Shown here: positions 1 to 11,054 of the stretch, piece after piece | Layout: each line of letters starts with the position of its first letter | How positions within the stretch are numbered: the stretch's first letter is position 1 | NCBI GenBank assembly: GCA_033296885.1 | Contig: MU863877.1 | Location: 496,001-560,000, forward strand | Origin: Triangularia verruculosa | Taxonomy: Eukaryota > Ascomycota > Sordariomycetes > Sordariales > Podosporaceae | Direction: 5' to 3' | DNA length: 64,000 nt | Notes under the pieces: model-generated | Databases searched by the model: none | What the model saw: only the letters and a program-made list of their open reading frames with translations | Told to the model about the DNA's origin: nothing | Made by a program: the position numbers and the translations under genes

Positions 1-1010
1 CTGTCGTTCAAGTGGAAGGCTTTCAGGTACTTGAGGCCGACTACGTCGTCGAATTCTTTCATGGTTTTGGCGTAGGTTTCTGGGGTGCGGAGGTCGTACC
101 CGGCGGCGAAGGCGTGGCAGGTGTCGAGGCAGACGCCTACGCGGGATTTGTCGTCTACTAAAGAGATGATGGTGGCGAGGTCGGAGAAGTTGGAGCCGAT
201 TATGTTGCCGGAGCCGCACATGTTTTCTAGAACGGTGATGACGGATTTGGTGGCTTTGTGGGCTGTGTTTAGGTGGGCTGCTATCCGGGCGCAGGCTTCG
301 GACATGGGGAGGCCGCCGGTTGAGCCGGGGTGGAAGTTGTAGAGGGAGATGCCGAGGGCGTCGCAGCGCTTGAGGTCGTCGAGGAAGGAGGTGTAGGCTT
401 GGGTTGCTTTTGTCTTGTCGGGCTGGGCGAGGTTGATGAGATAGGAGGCGTGGGGGAGAATGGTGGTTTGGGGTTCGGTGTAGGAGTGGGTTTTGAGGAG
501 GGAGGTGAATTGAGTCGCGGAGTCTGGGGAGAAGGGCTGGAAGTTCCAGGTTCGGTGGGGTTTGAGGAAGAGGGCGAAGGCGTTGGCGCCGATGTTGGAG
601 GCGTTGGTGATGGAGTTTTGGACACCGCCTGCTGCAGAGACGTGAGCGCCAATTTTCATGGCTAGTTTGAGGGTGTTGATGGGGGTTCTGGAGGCGAGGG
701 GCATGTTATCGTCGGCTTTCTTGGAGGTAGCGGCTGTCTTGCGCTTCTTGGGGGCTGGTTTGGACTGGGTGGGTTCATCCTCGTCCTCATCCTTGACGTC
801 AGAATCAGCGTTCTCGCCGTCTTCGTCTTCCTCCTCGTTGTAGTCGACTTTGCGCTTGGTGACGGCTCTTTTGTTTACTTCGACCTTGGCCTCGACGACA
901 GCGCCCCCTGACTTTGCGACTTTGGTCGCGACAACCTTCTTTTCGATCTTGACGGCTGTTTCTGTTGCTGGCTTAGGCTGGGCAGCCTTTCTTGTTGACT
1001 GCCTGGCCAT
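1..1010 (-). CDS. APN1: AP endonuclease APN1 (endonuclease IV family), partial
   Basis: Base-excision repair enzyme of the zinc-dependent endonuclease IV family, which cleaves 5' of abasic sites. The minus strand reads open from an ATG at 1010 to the left edge, giving the first 336 codons; the C-terminus lies outside. The first ~110 residues are a Lys/Arg- and Asp/Glu-rich tail with basic PKKRK-type stretches that look like nuclear localisation signals. The catalytic barrel begins at MKIGAHVSAAGG. Family signatures follow in order: NFHPGS (metal His), LENMCG (metal Glu), CLDTCHAFAAGYD (metal Asp and His) and FHLNDS (His, then Asp near the edge). No intron is seen in this part. The start is the first ATG before the basic tail; an upstream exon cannot be excluded. 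The next gene (F-box protein) is divergent, about 1.5 kb away. Family assignment is firm. Confidence 0.93.
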   Translation of the reverse strand, partial: MARQSTRKAAQPKPATETAVKIEKKVVATKVAKSGGAVVEAKVEVNKRAVTKRKVDYNEEEDEDGENADSDVKDEDEDEPTQSKPAPKKRKTAATSKKADDNMPLASRTPINTLKLAMKIGAHVSAAGGVQNSITNASNIGANAFALFLKPHRTWNFQPFSPDSATQFTSLLKTHSYTEPQTTILPHASYLINLAQPDKTKATQAYTSFLDDLKRCDALGISLYNFHPGSTGGLPMSEACARIAAHLNTAHKATKSVITVLENMCGSGNIIGSNFSDLATIISLVDDKSRVGVCLDTCHAFAAGYDLRTPETYAKTMKEFDDVVGLKYLKAFHLND

Positions 1011-2547
1011 CCTGGACTTTGGGGTATGGTGTTTCTGGTACAGTTGATCCGTTAGGTCGGTGTGAACGGATTCAGTTGCCCAAGAAACAAAAGCTGAGGT
1101 GCCAAAAAGTGGTCCCCGAGGATGAGCGAACAGGCGCGTCAAGTCAAGATGCGACGCGCCGCGACAGCACGTGATTGTCGTTAATTGAATGTTGGAGACT
1201 GCAGATCATGGGCTTGGCAGCGGATCCCTTGGCACAGCACTTTGGAGTGGTCTGTGCCAGGTGCTGCCGTAGCGTGGTTTCAGCCCAACACACAGCGAGC
1301 CAGAGGCTTATCTCAGCCAACCTCATCTCCTGCTCAGATGCTGTGCGTCCTGCAGCCTGAAGCACCTTCCCCATCCGTCACACCCGGGAGAAATATTAAT
1401 TAACTGTCCAGATATTCAAGTCGAGACCTTCTGGACATTGTATGGCCCATGGAATATCAGCCAAAACTCAGCTGACAAGTTGCGGTATGGACACAGGTAC
1501 GTAGTGGATTTTCTGGCCAGGCAGCCGAATTATCCGTCTTCTAGTGCAGACTGCGGAAGGTCTCCGCAACTCCCTGTCACTGGTCACAGTTGCATTCGGC
1601 TCCTCCTCCTGCTCGGACTTGGTGTGCCCACCCTCAACAACACCAAGCGCTGGAGGCGTTTGGACATGGAAATTGTTTGCTGACAGTGCCCCTCCTTCGC
1701 ATGGGGCCAGCCCACAGGCGACAGTCTCTGTGCTATTTTTGACCCCAGGGGCCCAGTTCATCCGTGACATCTAGGGCCATGAAAGAAACAGACACTACTT
1801 GCCCTGGGCCGTCACTTGGCGCGTAGCTTTGTCGTTCTCGAAGGAGAAAGACGGACCCTGAATGCCATTCATCTTTTTCTGATGGAGGGCCGTTCCAGCC
1901 GTCGCATGTCGCACTCGTCCACTGAAAGATATCCGGATGGCACTGGCCCATGCCCCTCCATGCCTCCGGGGCCAAACCAAGCGTTGTATCAAGACACTCA
2001 GCAACCGTCCGAGCTGAGCAAATCATCCGATACCTATACAAATATTCTGAATCTGTCAACTTGATCTCTCTCAAAACAGGCGCATAAAGAATACCTAGAC
2101 AGAACGCTAGAATCCCATCAGCAGGAAGCGACAGCGTTGGCGTCTTGGGTGGCTTACAAAGCCTTGGCGTACCTCATGCAGACCAACAACAACTGCACTC
2201 GAACACTTGCCGTGCCTGCTCCTCGCTGATGCTGCCAACGCTCCGCCCCAAAAATTCCCCGTAGCCCTCTCCTCTGTCTGCACCAATTCGGGCCCTGGGC
2301 CGCGCAACCTGCCATTCCACTCATACCTACACTGCGGCGCTCCTCTTCTCCTTCTCTACCACGAGGCAAGCAAGCGCCAGACTCGCCCCTTTCTCCTGCC
2401 TCTCGGTACGACAAGAATAGTCCAGGGCAGAGGCTAGAAACAAACAAAATAAGACGATCAGAAACAGCCCGATGGCGAGCCATATCGACAGATCATGATC
2501 ACCTCCCCGTAACCAACGGCTGTTGATTCTTACCCATCAGCCTTACC
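1011..2547. other. Intergenic region, no supported gene
   Basis: This stretch lies between the divergent APN1 and F-box genes. It holds only short overlapping frames on both strands, the longest about 113 codons, none with recognisable sequence. It presumably contains both promoters and the 5' leaders. The part just before 2548 is a pyrimidine-rich leader. Confidence 0.6.
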
Positions 2548-5500
2548 ATGGAGATTGACGACTCGGGGGATACGGGCGATGGCCGCCGACTCTCGATAGA
2601 GAAGAAGCCTATCATCATCACCGATACCAGCATCCATGTCCAAGATGACGAACCGTCTGCCCTCGAACGCTTGCCCGACGAGATTATCCAACAGTGTGTT
2701 TGGTCTTTTTCCTACTTCGTGAACTCGCTTTCCTGTGTCTGGTGCATCCCTGAATGCCTCTGTAATTCTAACCTGTCCGTAATAGAATTCTCTACGAGAC
2801 TGATTCGAACGGCTTCGCGTCGCTGGCCCTGCTCAACTCGAAATGGAGGAGCGTAGCTCAGCAGACGCATCTCTATGCCCATCACCTGTCGAACTGCCCC
2901 TCGTATGCTATGAGCCACAGTAGTCCAATCAAGGTCAACAGCGAAGACGACCTGCCAAAACTAAAACAACAGTTTGCGAAAGAGGTCAAGCGCAACCTTT
3001 TCGAAGCCTATCTACGGCCCAATGAGACTGTCATCAAGGTCATCTCCAATTCCATCAGCTCATCGTCTTGTCCAGGAGGCGAGGGTATCCAGTTCAGTGC
3101 TTCGCCAAAGGGCCATCATATCTTGGCCTATAACTCCTCCAGGATACATGTTGTTGATGTCAGAGGGGCCGAGATCGCTGTGACAAGAGAGTTCAAGATT
3201 CTAAGACGGCCAGCTGCGACATGTATCAACGATCAGGGGACAATGCTTGCGGTGCTGCTGACAGAAATGCAAGTGGATATCTACGACCTGACGCAAACAC
3301 CGCCAAAGAGAAGCCATTCTATGATTTTGGACCATAGCCCCCGCGCCATTGCTTTGTCGCCATGCGGGTCGGTGCTGGCGGCCGCTTACGAGGGTGGTAT
3401 CGAGGTGTCCTCGCTGAACCAAACGGCCATGGCCACGGACCGGAGAGCTGTCAAGTGCGATGGCGTCGATGCTTTGACTTTTTCGTTTGACGGAACTCAA
3501 ATTCTTGGGACGACTGTGCATTCCTCGCAACCCAACACGGTAATACTAACCGCCCCTTACTACGATCCCGGAAGCCATATGGAATCCGACGACATCAGTG
3601 CGTTATGGACGACATCGATCCTGTTTCCAAACACCAGTCGCGACTGCAGTCACGCCGTCTTGATACAAAACGGGAAATACGAGGAGGCAGCATGGACCTT
3701 TACATACGACCGCAGCTTTGAGACATTCCGGGCCGTACGTATCGATGATCTGAGGAACGGCACCACATACTTCACTGGACCAGTTCCCAACACAGAATCA
3801 CAAACCAGGTTGATTCCATGTACGCTGCCAGCCACCTCCTACTACGGTGAACTGGTTTCTGCTGGTTTTCAAGGGAAGGATATCTGGCTGTATGGCGTTC
3901 CCGAAGACCTAGACGCTGTACCGGAAGCGACACATGCTGCTGGTGAAAACAACTCAAGCAGTGGTGGACTTCTGCGACGAAACAGCGGCCCCTCAATGCG
4001 GGCTGCGTCACGCGTTCAGGAGAACGAGGCCCGGGTGCCTCAATGGCAGATATTATGTGACAAACTGCGGAACACGTTTGTTGGGGGGTACAAAATCGCC
4101 GAGCTCGAAGGTGTAAGCACAGTCAAGTTCGTGGCCGACTTTGCCGACTCCTGTATCAAAGAGCGCCTGGTTATTACAGCGCGTGGCGTGACACCCAATA
4201 TTTCCGTGACCGACGAAGAAGGTATCGACTTTGTGGATGGCGGCCGGATCACCCTTCTAGACTTCGACTACGGCGTAACGAACGGCGTGATCAAAGAATT
4301 CACGATCGAGGTAGGAACGAAGGAGCCCGAAGTGCTCGAGGAGGAGCACCGTGACATGGAGACCGAAGTGGCCATCGTTCGTCGAAGAACCGTTGCTCAA
4401 AAGAGAGGGAGTCGTGCCGTGTCTGCCGTGTCTGCCGTGATGCGCAGCGCGACAACCGCTGCATCTCGCCCACCGCCGCTGCCCACCCAGCCCTCCTCTT
4501 CGGCCCAAACTCAAGAAGACGAAGATGATCCACTGGTTCCCCGTCGAGTAGGAACTGCCCCAGGACGCCGCCCCGGGCCGCCATCCACGGTGGACGGAGG
4601 GGGAGAAACTGAGTCGATTCTTGAAGAGCAGGAGGCACTGGATGCCCCCTATTCGCAAGGTGATCCGCGCTCAGGGACGACTCTCCGTCGTGCGGCCACA
4701 GCTGCTGCCAACAATCGCCGGTTGCAGCCGCAGCAAGCAGCAGCAGGACAGGTCGAATACCGCAGGGCCGATGGTCGAGCTGAGCATCCCCATGAAAGCG
4801 ACGCCGACAACTGGGTCCCGCCACCACCACCATATCAAAAGGAGGACCCTGGCGATCTCCCAGCTTTTCTTCGACACACGATTGTTTTGCCTGCCGGTGC
4901 GGGAATCCAGACCCAGGATGGCAAGCTGCAGGGGGACACTGCCAGCAGGCAAGCTGCACGCATGTCGTCAGCTTCCATGTTCCAGCCCCGTCGTAGCCAA
5001 ACAGTGGCCCCGACCACCAACAATCGTCATTCTTCCCCAAATCCACCCGTTCCCCCCGTTCCACCGCTTCCATCGCTCGATGCAATTCCACCGGTACCGG
5101 CTCTTCCGGCAGGCATTATGGGCTCACCATTGCCGGCTCCTCCTCGAATTATGGCATCTCACGAAAGGAACGGTAGCTCAGGATCACTTTCAGTTCAACA
5201 ACCTGTTGTACGGCCAGGTTCCAGCAGCTCCCGCTTCCTGGATGGGGATAACATATATGATGTTTCGCCGCCCGATTCGCCTGCTCTGGCCCCAGTAAGG
5301 CAACATGTGTCCCGAGAACCAAGTGACAGCCCGGCAGATAACGATCCCTCGCCACCCGTTCGGGCTAGCATGTTATTTATGTCCCCTCCCACTGTCAGCC
5401 AAGGGGACTCTGCCGGTTCCGATCCCGGTCAGCTTGCCGGGCAGCCAGCTCAGGTTTCCCCAGGAACGGGTCTCGCTCCAGGAGCGGGTGGAACGACCAT

Positions 5501-6677
5501 CGCGTCGTCCTTGTCGGTTACCACTGCGTTGGTACCACCGAACCATGGGCCAGTCGGGACGGAGGAACCTCCTACTGTGAGACGTCTGTCCGTCTCGAGG
5601 ACGTGGCCAACGCAGCCCATGCCAATCAACACGGCCGCCGTATCCGACGGCTATCCATACTCGGCCCCTGTTCCTAGCGACGGGACCGACAGCAATATGT
5701 CTCAGTCGTTCCCGCCCCTGCCCCGGCCCGATCAAGTCTCGAATCTTGGGAACAATAACCAACGGTTCTCAGGTCACTTTCAGCTGCCACCACGTGTTCC
5801 CGTGGCGGTGGCAGGTCCTCACTCTGCCCATCCGGCCATGATGGCGCCACGGATGGACCATCAGCTGCCACATCCTCAGCAACCATGGAGGAGGACGTCT
5901 TACCAACGACCTGTATCACAACAACAGCATTATTCTTTCCCTTTGCAACAAGGGAGGGGTGGGTCACCGCCCTACCATCGATCGTGCCACTCCCGGGCTA
6001 CGATTCATGAGCCGCAAGCGAGGAGGCCGTCGGATATTGTTACTTCTGGGCCTTCATTCCAGCAGCCTCAGGAGGATGTGCCACTCATCATTTCGACACC
6101 AAAGGGCGTTCAAGGGGCATTCGATGCGCCTGGGTCATTTTCCGCAGCTCAGCAAAGAGCCGAGACGCCGATTTTGGCGCCGGTACCGAGGCACCCTAGG
6201 CCTGTTACACAATCCTCCATCTTAACACCGCCGCAAGCCCCGGAGAGACTGGACACCATCTACAGCCTGTCTGATAATCCACAGCAACAACATCATCAAC
6301 ATCAATTTCTCAACCATCCACCACTACCACCAATCCCTTCTGTCCCGGGGTCATCGAGCGGAGGTGGGCTAAGTGGGTTCGCAAGACGGGTCCCGAGCTT
6401 GAATAGGAAACCAAGCAGGGCGGAGAGGTCGGCCGCGAAGAATATTGCAGATGCAAAGAAACGAGGATGGAGTGGGATGACGGTCAGGAGTAAGAGTCGA
6501 AGAGGAAGGGGCAAGAAGAAGCAACAAGAAGCGGATGCGATGAGTACAGCCGCCTGGACGGATGTTCAGGGGAATAATGTCATGTGGCAAAGGGGACAAC
6601 CACCGGGGCAAGGGCAATGGCAGGGACAAGGGAATGGAAAGGATAAAGATAAGGATAGGAAGTGTTTGGTTATGTGA
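2548..6677 (+). CDS. F-box protein with propeller-like region and C-terminal CaaX box
   Basis: Predicted substrate-recognition subunit of an SCF ubiquitin ligase. Two exons: 2548-2693 and 2786-6677. The intron starts GTGTGT and ends AATAG; the phase-2 junction rebuilds CAA and restores a classic F-box (LERLPDEIIQQILYE, then ...LALLNSKWRSVAQQ) at about residues 39-85. The product is 1345 aa. Residues ~130-330 contain repeated short beta-strand-like blocks ending in hydrophobic-D/S pairs, which suggests a degenerate WD40-type propeller. From ~residue 500 the chain is Pro/Ser/Gln-rich and probably disordered. Near the C-terminus is a very basic patch (KSKSRRGRGKKKQQ). The last four residues are CLVM, a CaaX prenylation box preceded by a Lys/Asp-rich stretch. 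The F-box call is strong; the propeller is inference; the substrate is unknown. Confidence 0.88.
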
Positions 6678-7138
6678 TGGGAACAATGATATATAATGGG
6701 TTTCTTTTTGTGATGATATGAGTGGTATATAGCGGAGGAGTTCTCTTTTTGTGTGCACTTTTCATGGAGTGATCCGGGTAACTATGGAGGAAGGAAGGAT
6801 GGATGGGAGGGTAACTGGTACAAACAGGACAGCGAGCAGCGTAGGATAAGATGGGAAAGAGAGGGAATGACATGACTATATTCATAATCCGGCTTGATCT
6901 AGTGTTTCTCTCTCTCTTCTGTTGATGGTCTCCTATGTTGGTTAAGTTGTGTGAGCTCTATGTGCATGTTCCTTTGAGACGGACCTAGGTTTTAATCAAG
7001 GGTTAATCAATTCAAGGCTAAGTAGAGCTTTGAAGGCCATCTAGGTGACCTTGCATGTCTTTCTCGTGCTGGATTTGCGTGATTACGGCAAGAGTGGAAT
7101 GCTTTCTTTCGTGGCAACTTCTGTTGCCTATTTCTCAT
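6678..7138. other. 3' flank of the F-box gene, no gene seen
   Basis: AT-rich DNA with short frames only. It holds the 3' UTR of the F-box gene and possibly its polyadenylation region; nothing else is supported. Confidence 0.6.
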
Positions 7139-7775
7139 GGCTTTCTTTTCACAGCGAATATGGCTCTTAGAGGCCTGGACCTCGGTCTTTTCACAGGTAT
7201 ATTTTCACAGGTATATGTTCAAATTCCTTTTTTCACAGCCAGCATTCTTCGTGGCAACTATTTTTCACAGTTACTTTCACAATCACAGCTATTTTTTCAC
7301 AGTTATCTTTTTCACAGCTACTTTTTCACAGCTATTTTTACAAGTTTCTTTTTTTATACCTACTTTTTTCACAGCTCCTTTTTTCACATCTCTTTTTTTT
7401 CGCAGCTCCTTTTTTACGGTAATTTCTTTACAGCTACTTCTTTTTCACGGCAATTGTTTTCACAGCTATTGTTTTTTTTTTCCAAAGTGACTTTTTTGTT
7501 ACAACAATTCAATTCACAGCCACTTTTTCACAGCAATTCATTTCATAGCCTATTCTTTTACAGCTCCATTTTCACAGCTACCTTTTCACGGCTACCTTTT
7601 CACGGCTAGCTTTTCACGGCTACCTTTTCACGGCTACCTTTTCACGGCTACCTAGCTTTTACCCTTTCACAGCTCCCTTTTCACAGCTCCCTTTTCACAG
7701 CTCCCTTTTCACAGCTCCCTTTTCACAGCTCTTTTTCAGTCACCAGCAGTACCATACGATAGTTCTTTTTCACAG
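7139..7775 (+). repeat. Degenerate pyrimidine-rich tandem array, ~14-bp unit
   Basis: More than 20 copies of a TTTTCACAG or TTTTCACGG core follow each other here, separated by short CTACC, CTCCC or similar spacers. The 5' part is irregular and T-rich. At about 7569-7651 the unit is nearly perfect, CTACCTTTTCACGG, and at about 7664-7731 it changes to CTCCCTTTTCACAG. All copies are in one orientation, so the plus strand is almost pure pyrimidine apart from the CACAG/CACGG core. Open frames across it (up to 184 codons, Phe/Ser-rich) are a by-product of low complexity and are not taken as genes. Confidence 0.9.
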
Positions 7776-8154
7776 CAAAACAAAAAACCGAACCAAGTTA
7801 CCGTGTTTGTTGACACTAGAAAAAGAAGAGCATAAAAGTGTGTATTTGTAAATAAATGTTGTATACGATAAGATTACTTTATTATTCCTCGCGTGTTCTT
7901 GAGATATTAAATAAAACAGAACTGGGCCCCCTTTTTCCACTAGTGCCCGTTGAGTGTACATACCTAGTAGAGTATAAAATTCCTGTGATGTAGCTTTTTT
8001 GTCTGCTGTTCAAGCCAACGTCTTTCTACTGGTACCTTTGTGGGCATAGATGTGGAAGTGTATTTGCAAGAAAGGTGAAGAAGATGCTGAGAACAGGTCC
8101 TTGGGGGGAAAGAGATATCAAAAAGGAAAAACAACGCTGGGAAAACAGAAACGC
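7776..8154. other. Intergenic, no gene seen
   Basis: AT-rich DNA between the tandem array and the tRNA-like element. Only the T-rich trailing sequence of that element on the minus strand (about 8050-8154) stands out. Confidence 0.55.
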
Positions 8155-8232
8155 TGTGTGGCGGGCCAGGAGTTGAACCTGGGTTTTCGCTCAAACCTGG
8201 GGGTGTAACAACCGCTATACTACCACGCCACG
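8155..8232 (-). repeat. tRNA-like element, copy 1 (tRNA-derived repeat)
   Basis: Read on the minus strand, this 78-nt sequence has a good RNA polymerase III box A (TAGTATAGCGG) and box B (GGTTCAACTCC) at tRNA spacing. It has a T-arm (CCAGG/CCTGG) and a terminal GTGGCG/CGCCAC stem. It is not a canonical tRNA: with box A placed at position 8 the acceptor strands do not pair in register, and the anticodon arm folds only as a shifted GGTTT/AAACC hairpin with a six-base loop. A related copy lies at 38016-38092, with similarity continuing weakly into T-rich sequence downstream. A tRNA-derived SINE or mobile tRNA pseudogene is the best reading; a functional but unusual tRNA is possible. Confidence 0.6.
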
Positions 8233-8461
8233 AAATCATTTCTACACAATTTCAGATTAAAAAGGGCAGTCTGCGTTGTGTGTTGGTGGAGGCGGCGGCT
8301 TGGGCTGACAGCTGGTTTGTGTCTGTAGCGGAAGAAAAAGGGAAAGGTGGCAGTTCGTTTACCGGAGTTCCAAAAACTCTGAAATGCGAGATTGCTGGGT
8401 TGGAACCACATGGACGAGGTGTTGATACACTGTTATTACATTTCGGTTGGCTACCTCCAAC

Positions 8462-10240
8462 TTATTCTTCACTTGCGTGAGATACTACATAAGACTGCGG
8501 TGCGTCCAGCTTGGTCGTGATGGAGGTGTTTTCCTCTGAAGAGATGTAGACACCCTCCGCCGAGACCGCGCCGAAGAGATTAGGAAATGTCTCTACTTGT
8601 CCGGATGCTTTCCCGCCAGGGGTTCCGATGGCAAATGTAGGGCTGTCAGAGGGCCAGGGCAGTTTTGGCCTCGTGGTTTCGGTGGGAGGGATGGCCTCGG
8701 TGAAGAACTGGACGTAGGAACCTGGGGTGACGATCCCGCCGGTCGCATCCTCGCCCTTGAAGGACCGGATAAAGCTCTCCATGTCCTCGTGTTCTTCTCT
8801 TGCGTACCGTGTGTTGGGGTCAAGTGAGAGGAGGCCTTGTTTTAGGCCCCAACCGCCGCCGCCGCTTACTATTCACGATGGTATCAGAGCTGCGAGAGGT
8901 GGCGAGAAAGGAAAAAAACAGGGTAACTTACAGATCTTGCGGAGCTGGCATCCGCTTGCTATTAGCCCATCCATGGCATGTGAGGTCTGGTACACCAAGT
9001 CCCATTCATCATGTGGGTCATAATTCTCCACGTCAAGGGGATCTGGCATAGGAAACTGCTCGACGGCATCCTTGGGCATGATCAAGGCCCAGACCCCGAC
9101 AGGGCCACTGTATTCTGGAACATCCGATTCGGAGTGCTCGAGACGCTTTTTAAGCAGCGTGGGGATAACCGCTTCAAGCCCCTTGGACGCTGGCTCTGGC
9201 TTGACCCCCACCTCTACCTGGCGAAGGATGTTACCCAGACCGGCAACAATCTTGTGTGGGCGCGTGACCGGTACAAGTGCTGTATACACAGTACTCGCCG
9301 TAGACTGGCTGGGAATCTGATCGTGTCCCGGGAGCAGGATAGTTTGTGTTGTCTTCTCAACACTAGCCGCCATGCTCAGGCCTTTTCGGGCGGCAGCGGG
9401 ATTGTGGTGCCATTTGCTCGCAAAGAGCGCGTGGGGCTTCACGTTGGTGAAGATGGTATTAGCCAGCGGAACCGTGACCTGAAGAGATTCTGATTTTGGT
9501 TGGAGCCCGGGGAGGCGGAACTCCAAGAAAGACGGCTGTCGCTGTGAAGAGGAAGACGGTGAGAAAGTCTGGTCACTCCCGACCTCCCACAGACCGGGAA
9601 GTACACGGGCAGCGCTTCCGCGCAAGACAGACACCCCTTCCGAGGAAGTCAGAGCTCCCTGAAACTGTGGAACTTCATCCACCGCCGCACTCAGGACGCT
9701 GAGCTCCCTCCCTGTCCCAGCCTCCTCACCAGAAATCGTGGACTCAAGCAGCTCAGCCATAAACGCCTGGTCTTGTAGCCAAGGGGCGAGTGACCTGGAC
9801 ACAAGAACCACGGCAGCGTCATCAGTCGACGAGACGCGCAAGCTTTGAGCAACAGCAGAAATGACTCTTTTCTAGAAAAAGAGTCTTGAGTGGTTAGCCC
9901 TGTTGTCATTGTGCAATGGCTGTTGCGTAATCGTAACTCTCACCTTCAACTCGGCTGTCGTCGACGCCGTCACCGACGACGACGAAAACTCGTCGAATGA
10001 ACCAAGGCCAACCGTGACACACTTGTGCCTGGCCAGCAGGCTCTGTATCATCCGTCTTTGCTGACCGATACGACGGCCATGACTCTTGTGGCTGCTGCTG
10101 AGGTGACTGTGGCCATGAGTGACAGAAACGCGTTGCCCATGAAAAGACAACAACAGTGCTCTGCTGCTCCCCCCTATTCTTCCCCCACCAACCACACCAC
10201 CGCAACCCGCTACCCGTCGGAGCAAATTACCCGGCAGCAT
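8462..10240 (-). CDS. Predicted mitochondrial protein of unknown function (GGGGWG motif)
   Basis: Three exons on the minus strand: 10240-9944, 9871-8932 and 8868-8462, joined by a 72-nt GTGAG...TAG intron (phase 0) and a 63-nt GTAAGT...TAG intron (phase 1). The product is 547 aa. The N-terminus (MLPGNLLRRVAG..., Arg/Gly/Ser-rich and free of acids) looks like a mitochondrial presequence. The C-terminal half is the most protein-like part: a PxPDPLDVENYDPHDEWDLVYQ segment, then the second splice restores ILSGGGGWGLKQGLLSLDP. That glycine-rich turn looks like a conserved motif, possibly nucleotide- or ligand-binding, but I do not recognise the family. Splice phases and the uninterrupted frame support a real gene. 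The start is the first ATG in frame. Confidence 0.78.
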
Positions 10241-10655
10241 TCCCAGTCCTTACTGTAACATCTCCCACAGGTGGATAGCCACAGGATCGAAAAATATAAA
10301 AAAAAAATGGGCCGAAGGTGTTGTGGTATGTGCTCGATCGAGGAGGTGCCCGTGGTTGTTCAAAGGTTCACAGAAAATCCCAGCTGGTCATAGCTTTCAC
10401 AGCTCTCACCAATGCAGTACAACCCTAACCCTCATTCGTCAGCCAAACCAACCACTTACAGCCAGCTCCAAGCAAGTGACATCATCCTCCTAAGGTATCC
10501 AGCCAGCCAGCCATTGACGATTCACCCGAGTTCCCAAAACAAAAAGAGGATATCACAATGTAAATTCTGTACCATCACGCAATTTAACTCCATGCCTTTT
10601 TCCCCTTCACCGCCCGCTCTTGTGAAAGTGTAACTTCGTAACCCGAAAATCCAGC
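10241..10655. other. Intergenic, no gene seen
   Basis: Shared upstream region of the minus-strand mitochondrial protein and the plus-strand small gene. It holds short frames only, and nothing else is supported. Confidence 0.5.
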
Positions 10656-10662
10656 TATATAA
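10656..10662 (+). promoter_or_regulatory. TATA-like box
   Basis: A TATATAA sequence lies about 120 bp before the ATG at 10785 and is followed by a CT-rich stretch typical of fungal transcription starts. It supports transcription of the short gene downstream. Confidence 0.4.
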
Positions 10663-10784
10663 CTCACTCTCTCACCCCAAACCATCAGTTTCTCTCTCCA
10701 GACATCTCATCTCCATCCACTGATCAGACATCAAACCTACAACTCACAATCCAAACACACTTCCACAATCTTTTTTTCTAAAAA

Positions 10785-11054
10785 ATGGCCACCAACTCCT
10801 CCCGCGGCAACCCAATCGGCGCCAGCGACGGTCCCAAGACCGCCACCACCAGCGGCGACGTCCCCCCCATCTCCCAGGACACCAAGCAAGACGTCACCTC
10901 CACCACCACCTCCACCGACACCATCGGCGAGCACGTCCCCGGCCAGGACCCTTCTGCTGAAGGAACAGAAGAAGCCGCCGCCGTCGAGGCCGCCACCGAG
11001 GAAGGTGACGAGGGAGCGACTAAGAGCAGCAGCGGCAGCAAGAAGAAGCATTGA
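10785..11054 (+). CDS. Small disordered Ser/Thr/Glu-rich protein
   Basis: An 89-residue single-exon frame. The ATG sits in a good fungal context (AAAAAATGGCC), with a TATA-like box and a pyrimidine-rich leader upstream. The product begins MATNSSRGNPIGASDGPK, is rich in Ser, Thr, Asp, Glu and Ala throughout, and ends in a short basic tail KSSSGSKKKH. It has no hydrophobic segment, no cysteine and no recognisable domain, so it is probably intrinsically disordered. Third-position C bias (many ACC, GCC, GAC codons) resembles highly expressed fungal genes and argues for coding. Function unknown; it could be a stress-related hydrophilic protein, but that is a guess. Confidence 0.6.
   Translation: MATNSSRGNPIGASDGPKTATTSGDVPPISQDTKQDVTSTTTSTDTIGEHVPGQDPSAEGTEEAAAVEAATEEGDEGATKSSSGSKKKH

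Noticed and set aside
4300..5091. 263-codon minus-strand frame inside the F-box gene
   Set aside because: It is antisense to strongly supported coding sequence and has Cys/Trp/Arg-rich composition typical of a shadow frame.
7055..7609. 184-codon plus-strand frame rich in Phe and Ser
   Set aside because: It is translated tandem repeat; the pyrimidine bias removes stop codons.
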